Numbered from the stretch's first letter, positions 36,010-44,199 are shown. The stretch is DNA of 64,000 bases from Pontiella agarivorans (GCF_034531395.1 NZ_JARVCO010000004.1:1-64000); one strand, 5' to 3'. Numbers and translations are program-made. The notes: generated by a model not told the origin, from the letters alone.

Positions 36010-37173
36010 TTAATACATATAAAGTAGCCGTAGCGATACGGTAGAACGGGAAACCGGCTCCTGGTCATTAGCATAATTCACAATCAGAGCAAGGTTCAGC
36101 CTGCGCGTCAGATCATATCCGCATTGCAGCGTGAAAAAATGCTGAACACTGCCATAGATGGAATCATCATCTCCATTAATGCCATCCTCATAATTGTGTA
36201 ATACTGATCCTCCGATGCTGAACCTGCTCGTCGGCAGCCAACTTGCACCGTATCCCACACGATAAAGCATGCGGGCTTCACCGCCTCCGTAACCGGGCTC
36301 GTACGTATTTCCACCGGAAACATAGAGAGCAAGTTTGGGAGTCGCCTGCCAGTTCATCTGAAGATCAATCAGCCCTGATGTATCCGATCCGGACAGATCA
36401 TAATCCGCATATCCAACACCGCCCCGCAGACTGGCCGATGTTTTGTCGGTGATCCGGGTATCAAACCCTCCACCGAGCACAGCAATCGACCCATCTTCGT
36501 CATCATTGACCTGCATGGAATAATAGCCGCCAATGTTAATGATCGTGTTTTGCGATACCCCATAGGTTGAAATGAGTGAGACCTGATGCGTCTGCCACTC
36601 CGCCGTATCCGAGCCCTCAAATTCCTGATAGTAGTGCTGCACCGAATATGAGGGAACGAAAGCTGTTTTTTCGGATATCTGCGCGGTATAATCGAGATTT
36701 CCATTGAGAGTCCACTGCGTATTGACTTCATCCGATATAATGGATCCGGAATTATTAACTGCTTCATTTTCCAAATTCCACGTATATCCAAGCATTTTGG
36801 CTACGTCCGTCGCCAGTCTCCAGCGTAATGCATAAGCATCGGAACCGATCTCACCGCCGGCATTGTAGAAATCATCATTATTTTCTACATAGTCATCATA
36901 ATAGCGATAACCGTAGTTTGCTCGGACAGAAACATTAACCTGAGCATCCTGATTGGAAAGCTCTCCGCCGGCAGTCGTTTCTGCATAGACGTCGTGTGTT
37001 GCGCTATCGGTCGCTTCATTATACTCAAGCCGGTCATCGTATACCAACGAGCCGGACACCGACGGTCGGAGCACAAAACCGCCCAGATTAATTCCCGTTT
37101 GAGCCTCTTCCTGAGCAAGTACTCCTACAGAAAGGAAGCCATATAGAGCAAAGAAACTACAAATTCGTTTCAT
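36010..37173 (-). CDS. Outer-membrane beta-barrel partner of the OPX protein (Wzp-like)
   Basis: 387 residues with a signal peptide (about 1-20). The mature part alternates polar and aromatic residues in strands typical of an outer-membrane barrel and ends in an aromatic residue (RLLYMY). The ATG overlaps the stop of the Wza-like gene (TAATG), so the two are coupled. Short OPX proteins that lack the helical pore of E. coli Wza pair with such barrels in other bacteria, so this is likely the outer-membrane exit for the polymer. Function is inferred from context; no enzyme motif is seen. Confidence 0.75.
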   Translation of the reverse strand: MKRICSFFALYGFLSVGVLAQEEAQTGINLGGFVLRPSVSGSLVYDDRLEYNEATDSATHDVYAETTAGGELSNQDAQVNVSVRANYGYRYYDDYVENNDDFYNAGGEIGSDAYALRWRLATDVAKMLGYTWNLENEAVNNSGSIISDEVNTQWTLNGNLDYTAQISEKTAFVPSYSVQHYYQEFEGSDTAEWQTHQVSLISTYGVSQNTIINIGGYYSMQVNDDEDGSIAVLGGGFDTRITDKTSASLRGGVGYADYDLSGSDTSGLIDLQMNWQATPKLALYVSGGNTYEPGYGGGEARMLYRVGYGASWLPTSRFSIGGSVLHNYEDGINGDDDSIYGSVQHFFTLQCGYDLTRRLNLALIVNYANDQEPVSRSTVSLRLLYMY

Positions 37174-37829
37174 TAGAAAATCCGTTGGGGAACATACACA
37201 ATATCGCCTTGAAACAGGCTGATATCCGAATCGGCGTCACCGTCCTGCCCAATATCATTATAATTAATGGTTACTCGTATTTTTCGTCCGTCTTCCACCT
37301 TTCGGGTGATGCGGATATCGGATTTCTTCGCACTGGGCGCAAACCCTCCGGAACGGCTGATCACAGCGGTCAGCTTGATACCCTGCGCAGAAGGAATACT
37401 CACCCGGCCGGGCTGCGCCACGGCTCCGGTGACCGTGACAAATCCCCATTCGGTACTGGCCAGGTCATTCACCCGGTTAATAATGATCACAGGCCGGCTG
37501 ACAAAATATTTCCCGTAGGCCGCAGTGATTCCCGAGCGAGCCTCCTCCACACTCAAACCGGAAATCGCTACATCACCGACCAGCGGCAGGGTGACCCGGC
37601 CGGTCGAACTGATCTCAGTCTGATAGGCCGCCACTTCCATGTTGCCGTCAACCTCCACCGAAATCTCCAGAGCATCACCGGCGACCAAATCAGGAATCTG
37701 CTCCGACCCGGCCGAACCGGGTACAGGTTTAAAGTCCTTTGCAGAAACCTCTTTTGTATCCGGGGAGACACAGCCCGATAACATGCACGCGGTTAATAGA
37801 ACTGCAGCAACTGTAAATTTACCAAACAT
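37173..37829 (-). CDS. Polysaccharide export OPX lipoprotein (Wza-like, short)
   Basis: 218 residues. The signal peptide ends in the lipobox LSGC (Cys 20). A Poly_export domain follows (VAGDALEISVEVDGNMEV, then STGRVTLPLVGDVAISGLSVEEA), and then one SLBB domain (VTVTGAVAQPGRVSIP ... GIKLTAVISRSGGF). At 218 residues it is much shorter than E. coli Wza (about 380) and has no room for its C-terminal alpha-helical pore. This fits a class that needs a separate barrel, here encoded by the next gene. It sits in the outer membrane facing the periplasm. Confidence 0.92.
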   Translation of the reverse strand: MFGKFTVAAVLLTACMLSGCVSPDTKEVSAKDFKPVPGSAGSEQIPDLVAGDALEISVEVDGNMEVAAYQTEISSTGRVTLPLVGDVAISGLSVEEARSGITAAYGKYFVSRPVIIINRVNDLASTEWGFVTVTGAVAQPGRVSIPSAQGIKLTAVISRSGGFAPSAKKSDIRITRKVEDGRKIRVTINYNDIGQDGDADSDISLFQGDIVYVPQRIF

Positions 37830-37855
37830 AACTTCACGACTCCGCTTACAAACAA

Positions 37856-37881
37856 AGAACAGCCGGATTTAAGACTGTTCT
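37856..37881 (-). terminator. Hairpin between the 98-residue gene and the OPX gene
   Basis: A seven-base inverted repeat AGAACAG ... CTGTTCT lies in the 105-base gap. On the minus strand it is followed by TTGTTTG, a weak T-rich tail. It may act as a partial terminator or processing site that lowers expression of the export genes relative to the two secreted-protein genes upstream. Confidence 0.35.
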
Positions 37882-37934
37882 CGCAAGAATACAATCCATT
37901 CACCACTGAACAAGCGGTTTCATCTATGAAAGAA

Positions 37935-38231
37935 TTAATCCGTCAGGAAATGACCAACCCATTTCCCGTAGACATATTCGCCTTTCGAGGAATCCCAGAG
38001 GCCGATCCAGTACCATTTGCCCCACTCCGGAACCTGAAATTCGTAAACTCCAGCATGATCATAGGTCTCAAAACTGCCCATCCAGTTCTGGGCCGCATCA
38101 TCCCAGACACAGACCAGATGTGTACCGCTGACAGCCGGCAGTGCCAATCTCTCGGTCGGCAGACCGATTTCTCCCGTGAACGCCTGCAGACAGAAAAATG
38201 CTGCAATCCATGTTATCCATATTTTTTTCAT
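37935..38231 (-). CDS. Small secreted protein consisting of the Trp-rich C-terminal domain
   Basis: 98 residues from the ATG at 38231, which has AAGGAG seven bases upstream and lies 25 bases after the preceding stop. A longer frame reaching back over the preceding gene is an artefact. MKKIWITWIAAFFCLQAFTG is a signal peptide; nearly all of the mature protein is the domain with VWDDAAQNW and WGKWYWIGLWD, also found at the C-termini of the beta-helix and Ig-repeat proteins. It is probably exported. Its role is unknown; a matrix component or adaptor is an inference. Confidence 0.8.
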   Translation of the reverse strand: MKKIWITWIAAFFCLQAFTGEIGLPTERLALPAVSGTHLVCVWDDAAQNWMGSFETYDHAGVYEFQVPEWGKWYWIGLWDSSKGEYVYGKWVGHFLTD

Positions 38232-38256
38232 TGCGTACTCCTTAATCATTAAACGG

Positions 38257-40176
38257 TTATAAGTGCATCCAGCCGGCCTGTATCTCGGTTGATTCACCGC
38301 TGACGGTGTTGGTTTCATAGATCGAAATCCAATACCACTGCGTCGGATCTTTACGTTCGAAGATAATTTCCTCTTCAAAAGGCCCCACAGTATACCACTG
38401 ATCTGCAGTCTGTTCATACACCGTAGCCATCACCGTCTTTCCCTCAAGATCAATCAGCGGGTAAGTGATCGTGGTATCGACATAGCGCACATTCATCTCA
38501 TGCCCGGCCTGGAAACCGGCGTACGATGCCGTAACAGAGAGCAGCGAGTCCTCTTCAACATTCCCTGCAGACAGAATGCCGGATGAAATCGAGGCATTGC
38601 CCGAAGCCACCGACCACGAGGCAGAAACCGTATTCGTCGTGCCATCAGAGAATGAAGCCATGCAGATAAGTTCTGCATCGTCGAGCTCCCACATCGTATT
38701 CGTACCCTCAATCCATATTCCCGTGACCACAACCGGCGGTGGGACAAATTTTATGCTCACAGCGATAGAATCGGAAAGATTCCCGACATTTGCCGTCACA
38801 ATGATGCCCTCATCCTCCAAAACATTGCCCGCCGTCAGCCAACCGTCAGCACCGATCACCGCATTTGAAGAATTCACACTCCAGACCGGAACTACCGTGC
38901 CGGATGTCCCATCGGCGTAGTATCCGATACAGGTATAGCGGGTGGAAACGCCTTCATCCACAATGACCGCCCCGGACACCACAATGGACTCCAGATCGGG
39001 CTCAACATAAAGTACCGATATATTCAGCTGCGCGGTTTTTCCTCCGTAGGATGCGGAAAGTCGGGCACTGCGATCTTCCGTTACATCTCCCGTACTGACC
39101 AACCCGCCGCCGCTGACCGAAATATAGGATGACGATTCCTTCCAGGAAGGCGAAACTGTTTTCTGCGTACCGTCTGAATAATAAGCCGTGCAAGCGTATT
39201 GAGCAGACGACTCCTCGAATATGGAGGTCGGGCCGGCAATTGAAATGCTTTCGAGCGCAGGTGCCACATACGTGATCAAAACGGAATGCGTATCCGCAAA
39301 ACCTCCATAGCTGGCCCCAACCGTTACCGCCTGATCGCTTAGCACATTTCCGCCGGTTAGAACGCCGGTGGATGATAACGACGCATAGGGAGAATTAACA
39401 CTCCAGACCGGCTCCACAATGCTCGAACTACCATCCGAAAACTGAGCCACACAACTCAGATCAATAGAAGACCCTTCGGATACCGATACACCGCCGGCAA
39501 TCATGATACCGACCAATTCCGGCGGAATATATTTAATGGTTAACGCCACATTAGCTGATTTTCCACCAAATGCGGCATAGACCAGCATCTGCGAATCGGA
39601 ACTCACATCGCCGGCGGTCAACCGTCCGGCGGAATCAATCACGGCAGCCGAAGATGAAACACTCCAGTCCGCATCCACCGTCCGGGAACTGCCGTCTGAA
39701 TAGGAGCCATTACAGGTGAATGTCGCGTTGGCCTGCTCATAAATCTGGGCCGGTCCCTGAATGGTTAATCCGGTAAGGGTAGGCACAGAGTCAATGACGG
39801 TGATTTCGAGACTCGCTGTTTCGCCATCATATATTGCGGTTACAGTGACCGTTTGATCTTCAATAAGATCATCAGAAGTCAGGGTGCCGCTACTATTGAT
39901 GGCTGCGAAATCGGCATCCACAGACCAAACGGGTGTTATTATTGCGCTGCTGAGATCGGAGTATTTTGCCGTACAACTGAACTCGGCGGCTCCATCCTCA
40001 TCCATCGAAGCAGGTCCGGAGATTTCAATTCCTGTAAGCACCGGCGCAGGCGGACCACCCGCTGGCGGAGACGGAATATCGATCGCCCACGCTTCAGTGC
40101 CCAGAATAAAAACCGATAGCGTGAGTAATCTGACGGCACCAGCCCCGAACCGCCCTTTCATTATCTTTTTATACAT
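38257..40176 (-). CDS. Secreted six-repeat Ig-like (BIG-type) protein with Trp-rich C-terminal domain
   Basis: 639 residues; signal peptide at about 1-32 and AGGAAG six bases before the ATG. Six tandem Ig-like repeats of about 85-90 residues follow, each opening with a G-x-x-x-x-G block (GIEISGPAS, GLTIQGPAQ, GIMIAGGVS, SISIAGPTS, SIVVSGAVI, GIWIEGTNT) and containing W-S-V-x-S and G-x-L-x-x-G-x-V. The last 70 residues are the shared domain (VYEQTADQW ... WYWISIY). Such stacked Ig-like repeats usually form rods on the surface. It is the first gene of the operon leading into the OPX and barrel genes, behind a sigma-54 promoter. An adhesin or matrix protein is likely. Confidence 0.82.
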   Translation of the reverse strand: MYKKIMKGRFGAGAVRLLTLSVFILGTEAWAIDIPSPPAGGPPAPVLTGIEISGPASMDEDGAAEFSCTAKYSDLSSAIITPVWSVDADFAAINSSGTLTSDDLIEDQTVTVTAIYDGETASLEITVIDSVPTLTGLTIQGPAQIYEQANATFTCNGSYSDGSSRTVDADWSVSSSAAVIDSAGRLTAGDVSSDSQMLVYAAFGGKSANVALTIKYIPPELVGIMIAGGVSVSEGSSIDLSCVAQFSDGSSSIVEPVWSVNSPYASLSSTGVLTGGNVLSDQAVTVGASYGGFADTHSVLITYVAPALESISIAGPTSIFEESSAQYACTAYYSDGTQKTVSPSWKESSSYISVSGGGLVSTGDVTEDRSARLSASYGGKTAQLNISVLYVEPDLESIVVSGAVIVDEGVSTRYTCIGYYADGTSGTVVPVWSVNSSNAVIGADGWLTAGNVLEDEGIIVTANVGNLSDSIAVSIKFVPPPVVVTGIWIEGTNTMWELDDAELICMASFSDGTTNTVSASWSVASGNASISSGILSAGNVEEDSLLSVTASYAGFQAGHEMNVRYVDTTITYPLIDLEGKTVMATVYEQTADQWYTVGPFEEEIIFERKDPTQWYWISIYETNTVSGESTEIQAGWMHL

Positions 40177-40277
40177 CGAATTCTTCCTATATTGATGTTC
40201 ACACGTATTCCACTCTGCCCCAAGAGTCTCGACGGGACGGTTTGGTTGCCCGCCGAAGAAATACGTATGACTTCTAC

Positions 40278-40293
40278 AGCATTCACTATGCCA
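40278..40293 (-). promoter_or_regulatory. Sigma-54 (-24/-12) promoter of the Ig-repeat/export operon
   Basis: Minus-strand TGGCATAGTGAATGCT matches TGGCAC-N5-TTGCW at 9 of 11 defined positions, with GG and GC ten bases apart. The leader to the ATG at 40176 would be about 90 bases, similar to the other two sites in this locus. Confidence 0.6.
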
Positions 40294-40483
40294 ATCTAGT
40301 CGGGGTATGTGTGCTGCGGAGGAAGAATTCAGTCGTTCTCAGATCAGGCTCTAAAATACACCTGCAGATATACCCTACAGCGGATCGCGTTCTGATCCGG
40401 CGGCTTCGCTATCTTAACAACTTCTAAATAATCTATTGAATGTCAGCAAATTTTTGTTTTGGCAAATATGAGAAAAATTAGTG

Positions 40484-40530
40484 TACGCCAAAAAACCTAT
40501 AATACGTCATGTTTATACGCCCAAAAACCT
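40484..40530. repeat. Two 15-base direct repeats, 32 bases apart
   Basis: TACGCCAAAAAACCT (40484-40498) and TACGCCCAAAAACCT (40516-40530) differ at one base. The start-to-start distance is 32 bases, three helical turns. They lie about 200-240 bases upstream of the -12/-24 site, the usual position of enhancer sites for sigma-54 activators. Confidence 0.5.
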
Positions 40531-40595
40531 GCGCACAAACTCTTTAAAACACCGTAAACTTGTTCCATTCTCCCTTAATCCATAAGGACTTACGC

Positions 40596-40636
40596 GTAAA
40601 CAGACATACCCCAGTCTGTTAAGCGGATGTGTTTAC
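40596..40636. promoter_or_regulatory. Overlapping dyads, possible activator site
   Basis: AACAGAC and GTCTGTT (40599-40620) form a seven-base dyad around an eight-base centre. The wider GTAAACA (40596-40602) and TGTTTAC (40630-40636) form a second one. No T-run follows on either strand, which argues against a terminator. An operator or enhancer is more likely. Confidence 0.4.
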
Positions 40637-40813
40637 TAAACCGTCCACTACACGTCAATTTTTAAAATCGATTAGTTGCCGGTCCCCTCTCATACTCGGC
40701 ATAAAAAGGCTCTCAATCCTTCTTCCGAACCCGTTCAGAGAATCCAGAATCCATCATATGCAAGCTGTACGGATGCTGTTCGCATACGAAAAAAGATGGA
40801 AGAACTGATATTA

Positions 40814-41842
40814 TTACAGCCTCAAATGATTCCGGATATATCTCATCTGGAACAGCACAGCAACAACAGGGCGGAACAGCGCACTCCGGTTGATCCTGAA
40901 AAGCAACTTTTCAACCCCTTCAAATGCGTTGCTGTGCGAAGCATGCAGCTTTTCCAGCTCATGGATATCTCCACTAAGCATGGCGTATCGATTGGAGTTT
41001 TTAACCTTATAGGCCATCAACTCCCGATTGGGCAGGTTATAGCGGCTGATCAGCCTGAGCCCCAGATCGGCAGTATCATTAACAAATTCAAATTTTTTTA
41101 ACGCTGACAACGAATTAGAGGTCGATTCCTTGGTAATTCTGTAAAGAGCCAGCGCTTCGTCCATATAATGGAACCTGCCCCGCCGCAACAACTCACACCA
41201 TGTTTGGGTATCCCCCATCGGGTAAGTAAGAAAAAGCTCTTCACTTGAATCAAAAATATCCAGAACATCTGACGTGCGGGCCACCACAGAACTGGCGGCA
41301 ATTGCATAGCGACACAACAAAAGGTCAATGATCGCCTTCTCTTTCTCCTGTTTTACGCAGGGTTTTATCCCGCGCTTTGAATTAAATCCATGAATCTGCT
41401 TCCCTGTAACCTCATTTGACTTATCAAAATCTGAATGAACGAGCGATACACCGGGATCCGCCGCCAAAAGATCAACCTGCTTCTGCAGCTTTTTCTTGCA
41501 GATCCAAGCATCATCCCCATCGCAAAAGGCAACATATGTTCCGCAGCACTCCCGGGTGGTTTCAATGTAGTTATACACCCCCTGGGATTTAAAACGCTCC
41601 CGTCCTGCATCCTCTTGTGTCCGGAGAAACAAACGGATTTTTTCCGGATGGCGCTCCGCGTATTCAATACAGATTTCCCGCGTCCCATCCGTCGATCCGT
41701 CCTCTCCAAGACAGATTTCATACGAAAAATCGGTCTCCTGATCCAGAATACTGTCCAGACATTCACGAATGTACGGGCCGTTGTTATATGTAATAACCGA
41801 AACACTGACTTCCGGTTTATCTGTACGAATATCAAAATTCAT
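40814..41842 (-). CDS. Glycosyltransferase family 2
   Basis: 342 residues from the ATG at 41842, which overlaps the wzc-like stop by one base (TGATG); a GTG just before it is less likely. The N-terminal VSVSVITYNNGPYIRECLDSI, LGEDGSTDGT and the metal site FCDGDDAW are GT2 motifs. It is cotranscribed with the wzc-like gene and may start or extend the repeat unit. Donor unknown. Confidence 0.88.
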   Translation of the reverse strand: MNFDIRTDKPEVSVSVITYNNGPYIRECLDSILDQETDFSYEICLGEDGSTDGTREICIEYAERHPEKIRLFLRTQEDAGRERFKSQGVYNYIETTRECCGTYVAFCDGDDAWICKKKLQKQVDLLAADPGVSLVHSDFDKSNEVTGKQIHGFNSKRGIKPCVKQEKEKAIIDLLLCRYAIAASSVVARTSDVLDIFDSSEELFLTYPMGDTQTWCELLRRGRFHYMDEALALYRITKESTSNSLSALKKFEFVNDTADLGLRLISRYNLPNRELMAYKVKNSNRYAMLSGDIHELEKLHASHSNAFEGVEKLLFRINRSALFRPVVAVLFQMRYIRNHLRL

Positions 41843-44079
41843 CACTCTGCAGTGTCACTCACATAACTTTTATAGCTGTGGCCATAACCGTATCCCTCTG
41901 CACCGGAAAATTTTCCGGCCAACGAATAGGGCACATCATTGGCAATACAGCCCAGGATCAGCACATCAACTTCCAGCAGACGCGACAGCATCGACTTCAG
42001 ACTCCTCATATTGGTTTTTCCTACACGGGACACCACAATAACAGAATCCACATACGAAGCCAGAACCACACCATCCCCCACCGGTCCAATCGGAGGTGTA
42101 TCAATGATCACCCGGTCATATTCACTCCGTGCCCATTCAACCAGCTCCGCCAACTCTTTGCGCCCCAGCATTTCTGCCGGATTTACATTTTTCAAAGGCC
42201 GACTGGTAATCACATCCAGATTTTCAATCATATTGTGTGAAACCAACTGACGGTGCTCCATTCCCTCGTGGCGGGAAGAGAGCCACTCCAGCAAAGAAGG
42301 ATGCTCTGAAGGAATCTCAAATATATTTCCCACCTGAGGACGCCGCAAATCCGCATCAATCAACAGTGTTTTCAACCCATTGCGGGCCAGACTGATCGCC
42401 AGATTACACGAAGAAATAGTCTTCCCCTCGCCGGGGCCCGCACTGCTGACCATCAAAACCTCTGACTGTTCTTTAAATTTTTCAGAAAGAATATAGCCAT
42501 TAATTCCAACAAATACTTCAACCATGGCCCCGAAGCTGTCCACAATACCCGATTTCGCAATATCCGCACGGGTCATATATTTACTTTCACGGGGAAGAAT
42601 ACCCAGCACATGCAGCCCAAGATCCTTCAAATCGGTCACACTGCCGACCCGGTTCATCAAGAACTCCATCGCTACCGCCAGCCCTGCACCCAGCACACCG
42701 AACAGAAAAACGGTGATGATCACAATTTTCTTTTTATCCGGAGCAATCGGAATACGCGGCACCGCCGCTTCCCGCAATACCTTCACAAACGCAGTATCCT
42801 GCTCTGCCGCCAACCGGGTATTTTCCGTACGTTGCAGCACCGAGCGGTACGATGCCTCTGCAGTATCCCGCTTGCGCTCCAGCTTCAGCAATTTCCGCTT
42901 CCCGTCGGCAATCTTTTTATCCAGGTCACGCAATTCCGTTTCAATTTTCACCACCCGGCCTTGCATCTGACCGATTTTTGTTTTCAGCAGCGTCAATTCA
43001 TTCTGAATCGCCTTCCAGGACACTTCAATAAACTGATCCAGTCTCGCAAGTGCCCGCTCCTCCGCTCTTTTCGCCTCCTGATACCGCGGATGTTTCTGTG
43101 TATATTTTTCAGAAACACGCTGAAATTCATCCAATGCCGTCTGCCAGGTTCCGAGCAATTCGTAGAGTTGCTGCTCTTTCGGAAGTCCCGTCGGCAACGT
43201 TTCAATACTGCGGCCCGACTCCTCCCATTCGGAAAGGTAATTATATTCCGTCTGCCTTAAAGCCAGCTGGTTTTCAAGTCCCGCTTTCTGCGCTTCCAAA
43301 TCGGCCAGAATTGCCCCCAGACTCTCCCGCCGCTGCTCCAGCGTCGTAATCTGAAAAGCCTGCCGTTTATCCGCCAGCTCCAGTTCGACGCCCTCCAACT
43401 CCTTACGAAGCACCTCCGTCTGATCCACCAGCCATTTCACGGCGCCGTCAGAAAGTTCTTTATTATCCCGCTCCATCAAAAGACCGGCCGACTCAATCAT
43501 CACATTCACCAGTTGTGCGGCAAATTCGGGATCCGGGCAGCGGAATGAAACATGCACAATATTGGCATTGCCCTGCTTATACCAGCCGACCTGACGCACC
43601 CAATACGCCAAATCCTGAACCCCGCTCCACGCAGTACGCTGCAAATACTCTTCTTTAGAATATTTGCTGAAATAAACCTCCGAAGCGATCTCCTCCATAG
43701 CCGGTGACCCGAACTTGGCAAAACGTGTATTGAAAATCACATCTTCACTCAGCGTGCCCCCGCCCTCTTCCAGGTTCACCTCCGTCTGAATGAACTGCGG
43801 CCGCTGAATACTCATTTCAATCTCAGCCTTCGCCTGATAGACGGGAACCGCAAATATCGCCCGGATGATACCAACCAGGATGCCGAGCACGCCGAAAATC
43901 ACAGGGACATACCAGCGGCGCAATACCATAAAGAGCAAGCGCATCGGCTTTAACCCGCCGCTTCCTTTCAGATTTAACGGTGCAGGTTGATGCGGAGCTC
44001 CATAGGGCCCGGCCGGGTCCCCCGGCGGCGGAGTGTGCGGCGCCCCATAGGCCGGAGGCGGCTCATTTCCAGAAAACAT
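41842..44079 (-). CDS. Wzc-like BY-kinase / chain-length regulator
   Basis: 745 residues. A Pro/Gly/Tyr-rich cytoplasmic N-terminus (about 1-45) is followed by membrane helix 1 (about 57-77), a long periplasmic Wzz-type coiled-coil region (about 80-445) and helix 2 (about 455-475). The CpsD/CapB kinase domain then shows Walker A GPGEGKT (about 549), Walker A' LLIDADLRRP and Walker B VIIDTPP. The C-terminal tail holds a Tyr cluster (YGYGHSYKSY), the usual autophosphorylation site. It controls polymerisation and export together with the OPX protein. A 10/11 sigma-54 match lies about 90 bases upstream. Confidence 0.94.
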   Translation of the reverse strand: MFSGNEPPPAYGAPHTPPPGDPAGPYGAPHQPAPLNLKGSGGLKPMRLLFMVLRRWYVPVIFGVLGILVGIIRAIFAVPVYQAKAEIEMSIQRPQFIQTEVNLEEGGGTLSEDVIFNTRFAKFGSPAMEEIASEVYFSKYSKEEYLQRTAWSGVQDLAYWVRQVGWYKQGNANIVHVSFRCPDPEFAAQLVNVMIESAGLLMERDNKELSDGAVKWLVDQTEVLRKELEGVELELADKRQAFQITTLEQRRESLGAILADLEAQKAGLENQLALRQTEYNYLSEWEESGRSIETLPTGLPKEQQLYELLGTWQTALDEFQRVSEKYTQKHPRYQEAKRAEERALARLDQFIEVSWKAIQNELTLLKTKIGQMQGRVVKIETELRDLDKKIADGKRKLLKLERKRDTAEASYRSVLQRTENTRLAAEQDTAFVKVLREAAVPRIPIAPDKKKIVIITVFLFGVLGAGLAVAMEFLMNRVGSVTDLKDLGLHVLGILPRESKYMTRADIAKSGIVDSFGAMVEVFVGINGYILSEKFKEQSEVLMVSSAGPGEGKTISSCNLAISLARNGLKTLLIDADLRRPQVGNIFEIPSEHPSLLEWLSSRHEGMEHRQLVSHNMIENLDVITSRPLKNVNPAEMLGRKELAELVEWARSEYDRVIIDTPPIGPVGDGVVLASYVDSVIVVSRVGKTNMRSLKSMLSRLLEVDVLILGCIANDVPYSLAGKFSGAEGYGYGHSYKSYVSDTAE

Positions 44080-44166
44080 AAATTATCACCTTATTCATCG
44101 ACTCAATCCCTAAACAAAAAATATGTGCAAAATGCTCAAGTAAACGGTCCCAAAAAACAACATTAA

Positions 44167-44182
44167 AGCAACATCTTTGCCA
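44167..44182 (-). promoter_or_regulatory. Sigma-54 (-24/-12) promoter of the wzc-like gene
   Basis: Minus-strand TGGCAAAGATGTTGCT matches TGGCAC-N5-TTGCW at 10 of 11 defined positions, with GG and GC exactly ten bases apart. Transcription would begin near 44156, about 77 bases before the ATG at 44079. Confidence 0.7.
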
Positions 44183-44199
44183 AATCAAAAAAACGAGCA

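Larger units (their letters stand above)
40177..40813. other. 637-base regulatory intergenic region
   Basis: No gene is seen. The region contains a sigma-54 promoter (40278-40293), two 15-base direct repeats (40484-40530) and overlapping dyads (40596-40636), all upstream of the Ig-repeat gene. The preceding minus-strand gene ends at 40814; no clear terminator for it is visible. Confidence 0.55.

Noticed and set aside
35438-36074. Open frames of 117 (plus) and 130 (minus) codons in the gap beside the barrel gene
   Set aside because: No ribosome sites, overlap with the barrel gene or promoter region, and composition unlike the neighbouring proteins.
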